Shown: positions 53,070-61,565 of the stretch, piece by piece | How the letters are laid out: each line of letters opens with the position of its first letter | Position numbering within the stretch: position 1 is the stretch's first letter | Assembly: GCA_049578545.1 (NCBI GenBank) | Contig: JBAUMF010000093.1 | Span: 1 to 64,000 of the forward strand | DNA from: DASQBT01 sp049578545 | GTDB lineage: Bacteria > Pseudomonadota > Gammaproteobacteria > Burkholderiales > Thiobacillaceae | Direction: 5' to 3' | DNA length: 64,000 bases | Notes under the pieces: model-generated | What the model was told of the DNA's origin: nothing | Databases searched by the model: none | Seen by the model: the letters and a program-made list of their open reading frames with translations, nothing else | Translations under genes and position numbers: made by a program

Positions 53070-53301
53070 AGCCATGATCACTGCGCAGAATGCCATCTAC
53101 CCTCTATCCCTGATGCCGCAGTGGCTGAAGATCCTGGCCAGCGTAAACCCGCTGACCTATCTGGTCGATGCGTTGCGCATGCTGATGATTGAAGGCGGGC
53201 AGGGCGCACACAGTCTGGTCGTGAACTTCACGGTGCCGGGTGCGGTTTTCGTCGTCTTCGTCGCCATTGCGACGCGACTTTATCCGACATTAATCGAGTA
53301 G
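53070..53301 (+). pseudogene. C-terminal fragment of an ABC-2 multidrug permease
   Basis: The frame carries NAIYPLSLMPQWLKILASVNPLTYLVDALRMLM followed by VVNFTVPGAVFVVFVAIATRLYP, the last two helices of ABC2_membrane (DrrB/NodJ-like) permeases. Upstream of about 53070 the same open frame (from 52876) shows no transporter sequence, so about 180 N-terminal residues are missing. No ATPase gene adjoins. It is a remnant. Confidence 0.6.
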
Positions 53302-53401
53302 GGGACGAGCCATGAGGCGAGCTATAGCCATCCGTCATCAAAGGGTTCGTCAAATGATCCAGCGCCAATCACCAATTCGCACGAGCGCGCTCTTCATGCG
53401 T

Positions 53402-53791
53402 TCAGTCATTCTGGTCATCGGTTTGAACGGGTGATGATGGAGTGGACAGATGACCGGCTAAAAGAAAAAATGCCAGGGCCAACCCTATGGAAAGTATGGC
53501 GAGGGTGTATGCCAGCTGCCTTCCGTGCCATAGGCTGGCAAACCAGCGATCGAGGTCATCGGCAAGGACCGCTGCCTTCCCGCCATAGAGCTCCAGGTCG
53601 TGGATGTAGCGCTTGGAATCATCCGGCTGGGTTGGATAAACATTCCCGCCCACGAATTCATAGCCAAGGGCGTCGCTACTGTCATCCGTTGCTGTAAGGT
53701 AAATCAGGGTGGCCCCTCCCAAGCCAGCGAGCAGAATGAGAGTGCCTGCAAGGTAAAGGCGAATTCGGAGACTTGAGTGCTTCCAGCCCAT
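53402..53791 (-). CDS. Two-helix membrane protein of unknown function
   Basis: The 129-residue protein has a membrane helix near each end (about 10-32 and 95-113). The extracytoplasmic middle (about 33-90) contains YEFVGGNVYPTQPDDSKRYIHDLELYGGKAAVLADDLDRWFASLW. It starts 19 nt after the dienelactone hydrolase gene in the same direction, so the two probably form an operon. I do not recognise the family. Confidence 0.7.
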   Translation of the reverse strand: MGWKHSSLRIRLYLAGTLILLAGLGGATLIYLTATDDSSDALGYEFVGGNVYPTQPDDSKRYIHDLELYGGKAAVLADDLDRWFASLWHGRQLAYTLAILSIGLALAFFLLAGHLSTPSSPVQTDDQND

Positions 53792-53810
53792 GGTTGTTCA
53801 ATCGTGCCGA

Positions 53811-54638
53811 TTACATCCCGTGGCTTGCGAGCCAGCCCTGCAGTCGTTTCCAGCCATCCTCTGCAGCTTCCTCGCGGTAACTTGGGCGGTAATCGGCGAA
53901 AAAAGCGTGAGGCGCATCAGCATATACGCGAATATCCGATCCGCTGTCTCCTGTTGCCAGCAATTTCTTCATGTGCTCAATGCTGTCGAGGGAGATGCTG
54001 TTGTCCTTGCCACCATAGAACCCGAGTACCGGCACCTTAAGCTGGGCCGCAATATCGATCGGATGTCTGTGCTGCAGTCCACTGGTTGGGCCGGTGAGCT
54101 TGCCATACCAGGCAATTCCCGCCTTGACCTGAGGATTGTGTGCACAGTAAAGCCAGGTTATACGACCGCCCCAGCAGAATCCTGTGATGGCCAGACGGTC
54201 AACGTCCGCTTTGGGGTGTTTGCCGACGAAACCTACCGCGGAATCAATATCCGCAATGAGCTGCGGATCGGAAACCTTGCTCACCACATTGGCAACAATC
54301 TCATTGATGTCCGTCATGGAGGAAACATTGCCAAAGCGGGCGAACAGGTCTGGAGCAACGGCCAGATAGCCAAGCTTGGCTAAACGGCGACAGACATCCT
54401 TGATGTGCTCATGCACCCCGAAAATTTCCTGAATGACCAGCACAACCGGAAAGCGGCTGCCCTCCGCTGGATGGGCCAGGTAGGCGGGCATTTCGCCGTG
54501 CGTCAAGGGAACGTTGACCTCCCGGGTCAGGAGCGAACTGCTGTCTGTGGTGATGGTTGCCGCCGCGACCGGATGCACTGCCAGCGCGAAACCGGTTGCC
54601 AACTGCGTCACGGCGACGTCCTGACGGAACGGCACCAA
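53811..54638 (-). CDS. Exported dienelactone hydrolase family protein
   Basis: The 275-residue alpha/beta hydrolase has the catalytic triad of dienelactone hydrolases: nucleophile Cys in GFCWGGR, Asp in GGKDNSI and His in DAPHAFF. An E in QEIFGVHEHIKD precedes it as in the family. The N-terminus (VTQLATGFALAVHPVAAA) looks like a signal peptide, so it probably acts in the periplasm. The start is GTG 54638. Natural substrate unknown. Other DLH-fold enzymes are esterases or carboxymethylenebutenolidases. Confidence 0.88.
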   Translation of the reverse strand: MVPFRQDVAVTQLATGFALAVHPVAAATITTDSSSLLTREVNVPLTHGEMPAYLAHPAEGSRFPVVLVIQEIFGVHEHIKDVCRRLAKLGYLAVAPDLFARFGNVSSMTDINEIVANVVSKVSDPQLIADIDSAVGFVGKHPKADVDRLAITGFCWGGRITWLYCAHNPQVKAGIAWYGKLTGPTSGLQHRHPIDIAAQLKVPVLGFYGGKDNSISLDSIEHMKKLLATGDSGSDIRVYADAPHAFFADYRPSYREEAAEDGWKRLQGWLASHGM

Positions 54639-54842
54639 GGATCGAAGTTATTCATCAGCAGATTTATAGAACTGTTCTGACCACTACACAAGTTCACCTT
54701 GCCCCATTAAACTTGAAAATTCCATCCAAGCCGATCACCTTGAATCTTAAGCCGGAGGGGTGCTCATAGGCCCGCGGATTCCGGGTCGTAGCCCGTCACG
54801 CTGCGGACACTGTATGGAACCCTGGCCAGAAAGGGGGGCTCA

Positions 54843-55664
54843 ATGAATACCGTGTGGGGATCACTCATGCTTGTGTTGTCGGCCGCAATGGTAACCCTGG
54901 ACGTAGCGGCGGCAGAACCAGCAGCGAATGCTGGACACAGCGGGACGTCCGCATTCCCTGCCAACTGTGGAACCTCGCCTGATTGTGTGAGCGCAAGCCC
55001 GAACCGTGGAGCGGAGACGGCCATGGAAATGGCCAAGGCAGCCCTGGACAAGGTGGTCGCCACCTACCAGGTCGATCGCGGCAAGATCAGGGATCTGGTA
55101 AAAGACAGTGCAGGTTTCGCGGTGTTGCAGGATTTGGTCAAGGAGGGCTTTATCTTCGCCGGGATACATGGCCATGGGTTTCTGGTTTATCACCAGGCCG
55201 ATGGCCGCTGGGGACCACCGCTGATGCTGGAGGTATCCGGGACGAGTCTTGGCCCGCAGATCGGCGCGCGGGTCAGCGATGTACTGGTGGTATTCAAGAC
55301 CGCCGAAAGTATCCAGAAGCTGATGACAGGACAAATGCCACAGGGTCTGATGACCCCTAGCGGATCAGTTCTCTACGGAGGCTCCGATACCGCCAGCCTG
55401 CCTTTTGGCATTGTCACATACAGCCTGCACCGGGGATTGATGCTGGGCCAGTCGGTGGATGAGTACCACTTCCGTCTGCAGGACCAGGCCAACCTGACCC
55501 TGTACGGCGAGCCATTGAAAAGCGGCGAAATCGTCAACATCAAGCAGTTCGGGCCGCGCCTGCCAGCGCCGGTGGAGATGTTTGTCGATCATGTCAATAC
55601 ACAGCTGGGCGAGCCACCCCATGAAGTGGAGTGGAAGGTGGGTGGTCCGAGCGCCAAACCTTGA
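54843..55664 (+). CDS. SYLF-domain (Ysc84-like) lipid-binding exported protein
   Basis: The 273-residue protein has a signal peptide (LMLVLSAAMVTLDVAAA), a linker with two Cys (about 41-48) and a SYLF domain from about residue 68 to 225: AKAALDKVVATYQVDRGKIRDLVKDSAGFAVL, GHGFLVYHQADGRWGPPLML, GTSLGPQIGARVSDVLVVFK and FGIVTYSLHRGLMLGQ. SYLF domains bind phosphoinositides in eukaryotes. Bacterial exported members are uncharacterised. A purine-rich GGGGGG element precedes the ATG. Confidence 0.82.
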   Translation: MNTVWGSLMLVLSAAMVTLDVAAAEPAANAGHSGTSAFPANCGTSPDCVSASPNRGAETAMEMAKAALDKVVATYQVDRGKIRDLVKDSAGFAVLQDLVKEGFIFAGIHGHGFLVYHQADGRWGPPLMLEVSGTSLGPQIGARVSDVLVVFKTAESIQKLMTGQMPQGLMTPSGSVLYGGSDTASLPFGIVTYSLHRGLMLGQSVDEYHFRLQDQANLTLYGEPLKSGEIVNIKQFGPRLPAPVEMFVDHVNTQLGEPPHEVEWKVGGPSAKP

Positions 55665-55932
55665 TCGATCATATACACGCAGGAATCCGAGCGGTATCTT
55701 GCGCGACAATGCAGGGGACGCAAATATCAAGCCGGCCGTTGAATCTGAGCCTGCCGGGGCGACCTCGTCGGATCTGGGTGGGACAGACTTTGGAATCAGT
55801 GATGCAGACAGCGGGAATGAGGATTCCCCAGATCGGGGTTCAATGTGGACCCCGGTACGTCAAAATGGCGGCAAGGGATCATAATCGCGGCTGAAACACT
55901 CTGAGCAACCAAACACGAGGCTGGCATACCCC

Positions 55933-56793
55933 ATGACATTTCTGCAAATACTTGTCCTCGCGGTTGTACAAGGCGCCTGCGAGCTGCTGCCTGTTTCCAG
56001 TTCAGCGCATGTCATCCTGGCAGAAAAGCTGATGGGGCTCGATCCCACGGCACCCGAAATGACGCTGCTGCTGGTCATGCTGCACACCGGAACGATGTTT
56101 GCCGTCATCGTCTATTTCTGGAAGCCATGGCGGGACCGATATTTCGTCTCCAGTGCGGCGTTCTGGTCCTTTGCCAGGCTGCTCGTCGTGGCAACCGTGC
56201 TGACCGGGATAATAGGACTCGCCCTAATGCTGTTTATTGAGCATGTCATCCTCCGTGGTTCGGCACATGCCGAAATCGAGCAGCTATTCGGCAATGCCTA
56301 TGTGATCGCGGCAGGTCTCGCCACCGTGGGCGTTATGATTGTTGTTTCCGGAACGCGAATGCGACCTGGGAATGGACAAACTCCTCTCGGCTTGGGCCAG
56401 TCCATCTGGATTGGCGCCATCCAGGGCCTGTGCCTTCCGTTCCGTGGCTTCTCCCGTTCCGGTTCCACCATTTCGACCGGTCTGCTTCTGGGCGTGAACA
56501 AGGAACGGCTGGAGGAATTCAGCTTTGCCCTTGCCGTCATCCTGACCCCGGCGGTCATCGTGAAAGAAGGCTACAGGCTGCTGAAGGCTCAGGGCGGTAC
56601 ACTCGCCCACGCCGCTGGCTTCTTCCATCTTGCCTGGCCCAGCCTGGTGGGCATGGGATGCAGTTTCGTCGCCGGTCTGGTGGCGTTGAAATGGCTCTCG
56701 CGCTGGCTTGAGAATGGCCGCTGGCATCTGTTCGGTTATTACTGTCTGTTCGCAGCGGTCATGATGCTGGCAATCGATAGGCTGATGCGCTAG
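55933..56793 (+). CDS. uppP: Undecaprenyl-diphosphatase (BacA family)
   Basis: The 286-residue, eight-helix membrane enzyme dephosphorylates undecaprenyl diphosphate so the carrier can re-enter wall and polysaccharide synthesis. The two catalytic motifs are visible: QGACELLPVSSSAH (E-rich, with SSSAH) and PFRGFSRSGSTIS. In the first motif ELLPVSS replaces the more usual EFLPVSS, and the second has FRGFSRSG for PGxSRSG, both conservative. This is the window's only intact BacA-type enzyme. A PAP2 analogue lies in the fusion at 35825. Confidence 0.94.
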   Translation: MTFLQILVLAVVQGACELLPVSSSAHVILAEKLMGLDPTAPEMTLLLVMLHTGTMFAVIVYFWKPWRDRYFVSSAAFWSFARLLVVATVLTGIIGLALMLFIEHVILRGSAHAEIEQLFGNAYVIAAGLATVGVMIVVSGTRMRPGNGQTPLGLGQSIWIGAIQGLCLPFRGFSRSGSTISTGLLLGVNKERLEEFSFALAVILTPAVIVKEGYRLLKAQGGTLAHAAGFFHLAWPSLVGMGCSFVAGLVALKWLSRWLENGRWHLFGYYCLFAAVMMLAIDRLMR

Positions 56794-56860
56794 ACGCAAG
56801 AATAGCCTCGCCATGTATGGCTGAAGAAATGGCCCAACACTGCAAATGCAGGAGATCACC

Positions 56861-57457
56861 ATGCCCAAAATCCAGGAGTCAGCGATCAGCAGTCTCCATC
56901 CCACCCAGCTCACAGTCGGCATGATTGAGGTTCAGGACAAGAAAACGCACCTGGCCTCACTCAAGCCCCAGGGCCAGCAGGATTTCATGCAGGCCCACCC
57001 CATGCCTGCGGTAATCGGCCCGGGCGGCAAGCTGTACATCACCGACCACCATCACCTGGGACGGGCCGCATTCGAGGCAGGGGTAACTACTGGCTTCTTC
57101 CTGGTCGAGGCCGATCTATCCTCCCGCGGTCCGGACGATTTCTGGCAAGAGATGGACAGGAACCTTTGGGTCCACCCGCTGGATCAAAACGGGGTACGTC
57201 ACTATTACGCTGCCATTCCCCAGCACCTGGAAAAACTGGTCGACGACGTTTACCGCTCCCTGGCCGGATACGTGCGTAACGCCGGCGGTTTTGACAAGAC
57301 GCCCACTGCCTTCGCCGAATTTGTCTGGGCCGATTTCTTCCGCCGTTCCATTCCCATTGAGGACGTCACAGCCGACTTTCATGCGGCAGTTCGGGTGGCC
57401 CTGTCGCTTGCACAGGGTAAGCTGGCCAGGGGATTGCCGGGATACACAGGAAAGTAG
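56861..57457 (+). CDS. ParB-like nuclease domain protein (ParBc_2 type)
   Basis: The 198-residue protein begins ISSLHPTQLTVGMIEV and has MPAVIGPGGKLYITDHHHLGRAAFEAG, the TDHHHL motif of the putative ParB-like nuclease family (PF08857). It has no helix-turn-helix, so it is not a segregation ParB. The role is unknown. GGAG 7 nt upstream selects ATG 56861 over 56846. The gene lies 67 nt behind uppP in the same direction. Function of the histidine cluster is probably metal binding. Confidence 0.8.
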   Translation: MPKIQESAISSLHPTQLTVGMIEVQDKKTHLASLKPQGQQDFMQAHPMPAVIGPGGKLYITDHHHLGRAAFEAGVTTGFFLVEADLSSRGPDDFWQEMDRNLWVHPLDQNGVRHYYAAIPQHLEKLVDDVYRSLAGYVRNAGGFDKTPTAFAEFVWADFFRRSIPIEDVTADFHAAVRVALSLAQGKLARGLPGYTGK

Positions 57458-57728
57458 GGCTGGTGCGAATTGAGCCTTCGCCCACGTTTGCTGGGGGTTA
57501 GTAACCACGGCACATTCAATTCCCATTCTTTAGCCATCGCCTTGTTCCTGCAAGGTGGTCTTCTTGCAATCACCACTGACGGCTGCACGGAACGAGTCCG
57601 CGCACATCAGCACAAATTATCTCGGCCGGCTGGGCTGTTGCGTAAAGGCGTGTAAATTTCATCAAAAAGGATCGCTCATGTGGGAATAACACCTACCCCA
57701 TTATTCAACACTCAAAGGAGATCAGGTC

Positions 57729-58358
57729 ATGACTATCGATTCAATTGGAACCAGCAGCGTGTCCGCCACAGCCCCAATCCCCCCCAATCCTGCCGTTCAG
57801 AATCCGGGCGGGGACAGCGACGGCGATAATGATGGCAGTAGCGGCCGTGTCTCGGGTGGTCACCACCGGCACGGCGGCGGCGGGGCATTCATGAAAAGCG
57901 TCATGCAGGCTCTGGGCCAGTCCGGAGTTGCCTCAACTGATCAGTCTTCATCCAGTTCCAGCGTCAGCCAGGCCATGCATGCCTTCATGCATTCATTGTT
58001 TTCTGCCATGCAATCCATGAATGGCAGCCAGACCGGGGGTGGCACGGATAGCGACGGGGATAATGACGGAAGCAGCACTGCCAGCAGCGTACCGTCAGGT
58101 TACAGTTCCCTCTCCACCAACCTGCAGAACCTGATGCAGGCGGTCGGAAGCAGCCAGGGCGGTACCCAGAACAGTGCGGTTTCAAATCTGCAGAGTGCCT
58201 TCCAGAATCTGGTAACGGCAATGGATGGAAGTTCAGCAACTACCAGCGGGACGCCGCCCACCCTGCAGTCATTCCTGCAGAACCTGCTGCCCGACCTCGC
58301 TTCACAACAAAGTATTTCCTCTGCCGCAGTGGGCGCCCTGGCAAATACTTCTGCCTGA
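57729..58358 (+). CDS. Low-complexity Ser/Gly/Asn/Gln protein with two DSDGDNDGSS motifs
   Basis: A 209-residue protein rich in Ser, Gly, Gln and Asn without membrane segment or classical signal peptide. The motif DSDGDNDGSS occurs twice (about 29-38 and 102-111) and looks like a DxDxDG calcium loop. The first copy is followed by a GGHHRHGGGG stretch. Repeated helical pieces (FMKSVMQALGQSG, LQSFLQNLLPDLASQ) follow. AAAGGAGATCAGGTC precedes the ATG and a good terminator follows, so it is expressed as a single gene. Homologues are common as hypothetical proteins in some betaproteobacteria. Function unknown. Confidence 0.75.
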   Translation: MTIDSIGTSSVSATAPIPPNPAVQNPGGDSDGDNDGSSGRVSGGHHRHGGGGAFMKSVMQALGQSGVASTDQSSSSSSVSQAMHAFMHSLFSAMQSMNGSQTGGGTDSDGDNDGSSTASSVPSGYSSLSTNLQNLMQAVGSSQGGTQNSAVSNLQSAFQNLVTAMDGSSATTSGTPPTLQSFLQNLLPDLASQQSISSAAVGALANTSA

Positions 58359-58525
58359 CGGGTTGAGTCTGCTGACGAATCGGCCCGCCGGAATATCCGT
58401 CGGCGGCGGCTGGCTTTGATGTTTGATACTGCTGCTGGCCTACTTGCATCCTTGCATGCCCGGTTGATGAGGTGAAGAGACGGCGCCCGCAGGCGCTACG
58501 CGTTAAGTTATCGTGTTGTCAATTT

Positions 58526-58554
58526 ACGCCTCCGGAGAAATCCGGGGGCGTTTA
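58526..58554 (+). terminator. Rho-independent-like terminator
   Basis: ACGCCTCCGGA (58526-58536) pairs with TCCGGGGGCGT (58541-58551) with one G-U pair and a GAAA tetraloop, followed by TTAT. It lies 168 nt after the low-complexity gene in an otherwise empty 376-nt gap (58359-58734) and may serve that gene. Confidence 0.7.
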
Positions 58555-58734
58555 TACGTGACCGGTAGGCGTTTCAGAATAAGTCACGGCCAGCAGCCCG
58601 AAATCGACCCAAGTCGTCTGACGACCTCTGAATCATCAATGGCTGGTTACCGCCATCAAGCTGCCAATCGCTTTTATCTCCAGACGGTCGGGAGTTCGCC
58701 TCAATGGCCGTTCGCGCTAAGGTGTCCAAGGTAA

Positions 58735-59958
58735 TCAGGACTGGCGGGGCGACTGTCTTCCTTCACCTCGGTAGCACCGGAACGCGACAAACAGCGCCAA
58801 GTCGTAGGCAATCTTTAATACTCCGCAAGCTACCAGAGGCACAGCCAGCCAGCCGGCAGCAAACAGGGCTCCACCCAGCGACGGGCTCAAGGCTGAAGCG
58901 AGACTGCGCGGCACGGCGGTGAAGCTCGCCGCCGCCGCTCGCTCCGGTGGTGTAACCACGGCCATGACGAAAGCCGAACGAGTTGGCACATCCATCTGTG
59001 AGAGGGAGCTACGGGTCAACAGCAAGCCTAGCGCGACAGGCAGGCTGGATGCGAACGCAGCCAGGATCAGGCAGACGTTGGCCAGCATGTGGGTGAAAAC
59101 CATGGTGCTGAGCAGACCGATGCGTCTAGCCACCCAGGGCGCAGCGAGTTGCGACAGAGCGGTGAGCAGCCCAGCCCAGAAGAAGAACGAGCCCGCCGCG
59201 GCCAGCGACAGGTCGAAGCGCTGGAACAGCCATAGCGCGAGCAGCGAGTTGACCACCAGGCCGCCAGCGAACGCGTCTACCGAAAACAAGCCGGCCAGTC
59301 GGACCACAATGCCGCGCGAGGCGCTCAGTGGCAAAGGCGGTGCGGGCCGTTCGTGGGGCGGCGGTTCGGACAGCTTCCGGTACATCAGCCAGACTGCCAG
59401 GCCGACTCCACCATAGGCCACAAACATACCGCGTAAGGCAGCGAGCCGGTCGATGCCTTGCCCCATCAACACGTCCGGGACGGCGGCGGCCAGCGAGCCT
59501 ACCGCTGCGCACAGCGCCCCGGTCAGGCTATAGCGCGCGAACAGCTCGGTGCGGGCATCACCCTGCGCCGCCTCCGCCAGACGCGCATGTTCCAGGGGCA
59601 GGAACACGCTCACATCGCCCGAACTGGGATTCAGGGTGCCTACAAAGGCCACCAGTAGCAGCGGCCAATAGGTGGAAACGCTGGCAAAGGCAAAACCGGT
59701 GGCCGCCATCAGCAACGCTGCCGCCAGCAACAAACGGCGATGATGGAAACGATGGCCCCAGGCGCCCACTGCCAGTGTGGCGAGCGCCGAACCCAGTAGA
59801 GTGGCGGTGCTAAGCAGCCCTACCTCCCAAGTGCCGAACCCCAATGCCAGCAGATAGGCAGGAAGCAACACGGCGACGTAGCCATCGACGCCAGCGCGCA
59901 GCGCTCGCCCGATTAGGAGCAGGCGCGCTTCGGGCGCCACGCCAGCGGGCAGAATCAT
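58735..59958 (-). CDS. MFS transporter linked to chromate-resistance protein
   Basis: The 407-residue protein has about 12 hydrophobic helices and MFS loop patterns (LLSTATLLGSALATLAVGAWGHRFHHRRLLL; TPPERAAAASFTAVPRSLASALSP). Its ATG overlaps the stop of the ChrB-like gene by 4 nt. MFS proteins next to ChrB C-terminal-domain genes are common, and a role in chromate or other oxyanion efflux is inferred from that context only. GC-rich and highly hydrophobic. Confidence 0.85.
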   Translation of the reverse strand: MILPAGVAPEARLLLIGRALRAGVDGYVAVLLPAYLLALGFGTWEVGLLSTATLLGSALATLAVGAWGHRFHHRRLLLAAALLMAATGFAFASVSTYWPLLLVAFVGTLNPSSGDVSVFLPLEHARLAEAAQGDARTELFARYSLTGALCAAVGSLAAAVPDVLMGQGIDRLAALRGMFVAYGGVGLAVWLMYRKLSEPPPHERPAPPLPLSASRGIVVRLAGLFSVDAFAGGLVVNSLLALWLFQRFDLSLAAAGSFFFWAGLLTALSQLAAPWVARRIGLLSTMVFTHMLANVCLILAAFASSLPVALGLLLTRSSLSQMDVPTRSAFVMAVVTPPERAAAASFTAVPRSLASALSPSLGGALFAAGWLAVPLVACGVLKIAYDLALFVAFRCYRGEGRQSPRQS

Positions 59959-60410
59959 TTGATGCCTACAAGCCGCGGGATCTTATTCAGCGGCGCCTCG
60001 GCACACCAGGCGTAAAACGCATCGTAGATGACCATGCCATGCTTGAGCATCTCTTGGTCGTCAGCAAAGTTCAACGACAGGCCCTTGGAGATTGCCAACA
60101 GACCGGCGGCTTCCTTCGCCAGTTGCGGTGCGCCAAAGTCTACGGCACGAACGATCAGGGCAAGCTTGTCGAGCGGAGCGTCCCGCAGTTCATACTTTGC
60201 GATGAAGGCGTCGAAGCTGCACATGGCACCGTCGTGACCAAGTTCGGCCCCCGGCACATCATAAGGAATGGCGCTGGTTTGGGCGGCGACCTTCGTGACA
60301 TCGCTACTTGGCACATAGAGAAATTCCGGCGTTGGGTCGATGAACCTCGCCACCAACCACGGGCAGGCGATGCGGTCGATCTTGGGACGTTCGCGGGGAA
60401 TCCATTTCAT
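59955..60410 (-). CDS. Chromate-resistance protein, ChrB C-terminal domain type
   Basis: The 151-residue protein contains RPKIDRIACPWLVARFIDPTPEFLYVP, the beginning of the Chrome_Resist domain (PF09828), and ELGHDGAMCSFDAFIAKY. It lacks the N-terminal DNA-binding part of full ChrB, so it corresponds to the stand-alone C-terminal domain seen in chromate and superoxide resistance operons. It is transcribed with the MFS gene (ATGA overlap). No ChrA transporter lies in the window. Confidence 0.88.
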   Translation of the reverse strand: MKWIPRERPKIDRIACPWLVARFIDPTPEFLYVPSSDVTKVAAQTSAIPYDVPGAELGHDGAMCSFDAFIAKYELRDAPLDKLALIVRAVDFGAPQLAKEAAGLLAISKGLSLNFADDQEMLKHGMVIYDAFYAWCAEAPLNKIPRLVGIK

Positions 60411-60483
60411 GTTGGCCCCTTAGCTCACAAATGAAAGAACCGGCCGCAGCACGGCACAGATGCAGGATACTTGAAATCTCCAA

Positions 60484-60723
60484 TCAGTGGCCGTGCCGAT
60501 GATGAGCGTCGGGAAAATGCGAGTGAAGGGCGCGTAATGGAGCATGTACGTGCGGATGGTCGTGGGGTTCGGTCCCATCCCAAGAGAAGGCATGGGCATG
60601 CTGATGGTGTTTGTCATGGATGTTCGCATGGGCATGGCTTATCGGCAAATGCTCGTGCTCATGTGCGTGACGTTCCATCAGGTGCAGCCAGGTGCCAAGC
60701 GCCATTATGGATGGGGCCCTCAA
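60484..60723 (-). pseudogene. His-rich C-terminal remnant of an EamA/DMT transporter
   Basis: The minus strand reads APSIMALGTWLHLMERHAHEHEH and continues with about 20 more His residues to HHRHGH. Last-helix sequence ALGxWLHLxERHxHEH followed by a His-rich tail is characteristic of a group of EamA-family exporters. All nine upstream helices are missing, and the IS630 fragment abuts the broken end at about 60725. The insertion therefore truncated the transporter. An in-frame ATG exists at 60723 but there is no functional unit. Confidence 0.7.
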
Positions 60724-60729
60724 ATAGAT

Positions 60730-61206
60730 TCAAGCGGCATAGCGCACGCAAGGGCATCGAAAGTAGGCTTTGACGCGCTCCGGCTGGCGAGCGATCACGG
60801 CCATGTGCTCTTCAATGGCCGCCAGCAGCTTGGCCTGGGTGCGCGCCGGGACTTTCTTGCGGATGATCTGTGTCAAGTCGGCGTTCAGGCGTTCCTCTGG
60901 GTTGAGCTGCGGGCTGTAGCTGGGCAGGTAGAACACCTCCATGGCCTCCTTGTGCTTGGCTAGCCACTGCTTGACCGGTTTGCCATGATGCACGCCAAGG
61001 TTATCCAGAATGAGAAACACCTTGCATCCAGCGTCCTCGATGAGGGCCTCGAAGAACTCGATGAGCCGTTCATGATTGAATGCCCCGTCAATGATCATCC
61101 AGCGAGCCTTGCCTTGGTTGGTTACGCTGGCGATCATCGACAGCTTGTATGGTTGAGGGGGGCTCTTGGCGACCCACAATGGACTGTCTCCCCCACTTAC
61201 TGAGCG
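60730..61206 (-). pseudogene. IS630-family transposase, C-terminal fragment
   Basis: From about residue KLSMIASVTNQGKARWMI on, the frame matches IS630 transposases: VFLILDNLGVHHGKPVKQWL (second catalytic Asp) and YLPSYSPQLNPEERLNADL (catalytic Glu). The first catalytic Asp and the entire N-terminal half are absent. Upstream of about 61206 the open frame (to 61287) has no transposase sequence. The right end of the element abuts the His-rich remnant. The fragment cannot transpose. It belongs to the same family as the partial gene at 1-58. Confidence 0.85.
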
Positions 61207-61333
61207 CCTCCTTTCACCCCAAACTGAGTCATCTGTAGCTGATTGACCCTGGTAGATCTGGTTTACTCCGTCTCCAGGAAATATCATTTCCCACTACGAA
61301 GTTTTTCTTCTTTTCAATATTTTTAATATTGTT

Positions 61334-61413
61334 CAATTGGTTATGCGCATTTGACTTGCTCCCAGCAGGAAATTTAAACCGTTGGAGAGCGCACGGCAGT
61401 ACCTAACCAATTG
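61334..61413. promoter_or_regulatory. Pair of inverted upstream sites for the sigma-54 promoter
   Basis: CAATTGGTTA (61334-61343) and its exact reverse complement TAACCAATTG (61404-61413) lie about 120 and 50 nt before the predicted transcript start. Each contains the palindrome CAATTG, also the core of XylR/DmpR-type activator sites. Just upstream is a further perfect repeat, CAATATT-TTT-AATATTG (61315-61331). I infer binding sites for the activator encoded at 62696. Confidence 0.55.
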
Positions 61414-61432
61414 TTTTACCAGTATTTATTGT

Positions 61433-61449
61433 TTGGCATGAGGATTGCT
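61433..61449 (+). promoter_or_regulatory. Sigma-54 (-24/-12) promoter
   Basis: TTGGCATGAGGATTGCT matches the consensus YTGGCACGRNNNTTGCW at all defined positions but one. GG (61435) and GC (61447) have the obligatory 10-nt spacing. Transcription would start near 61460, about 105 nt before the hydrolase gene. A sigma-54 activator is encoded downstream. Confidence 0.85.
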
Positions 61450-61486
61450 TGAGACGTGTGCGGGGTAGAAACCCGTGATTAATCCT

Positions 61487-61527
61487 CTTGGGCTGCGAAT
61501 GGAGACAGAGAAGTTAAGCAGCCCAAG
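61487..61527 (+). promoter_or_regulatory. Leader-RNA hairpin before the hydrolase gene
   Basis: CTTGGGCTGC (61487-61496) and GCAGCCCAAG (61518-61527) form a perfect 10-bp stem, extendable by a G-U and a C-G pair, with a 21-nt loop inside the predicted untranslated leader. It is followed by GATTCTAATTTTG, which gives only a weak terminator-like tail. It may stabilise the mRNA or attenuate transcription. Confidence 0.6.
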
Positions 61528-61565
61528 GGATTCTAATTTTGTAGCCTATTAACGAGGAGATCAAA

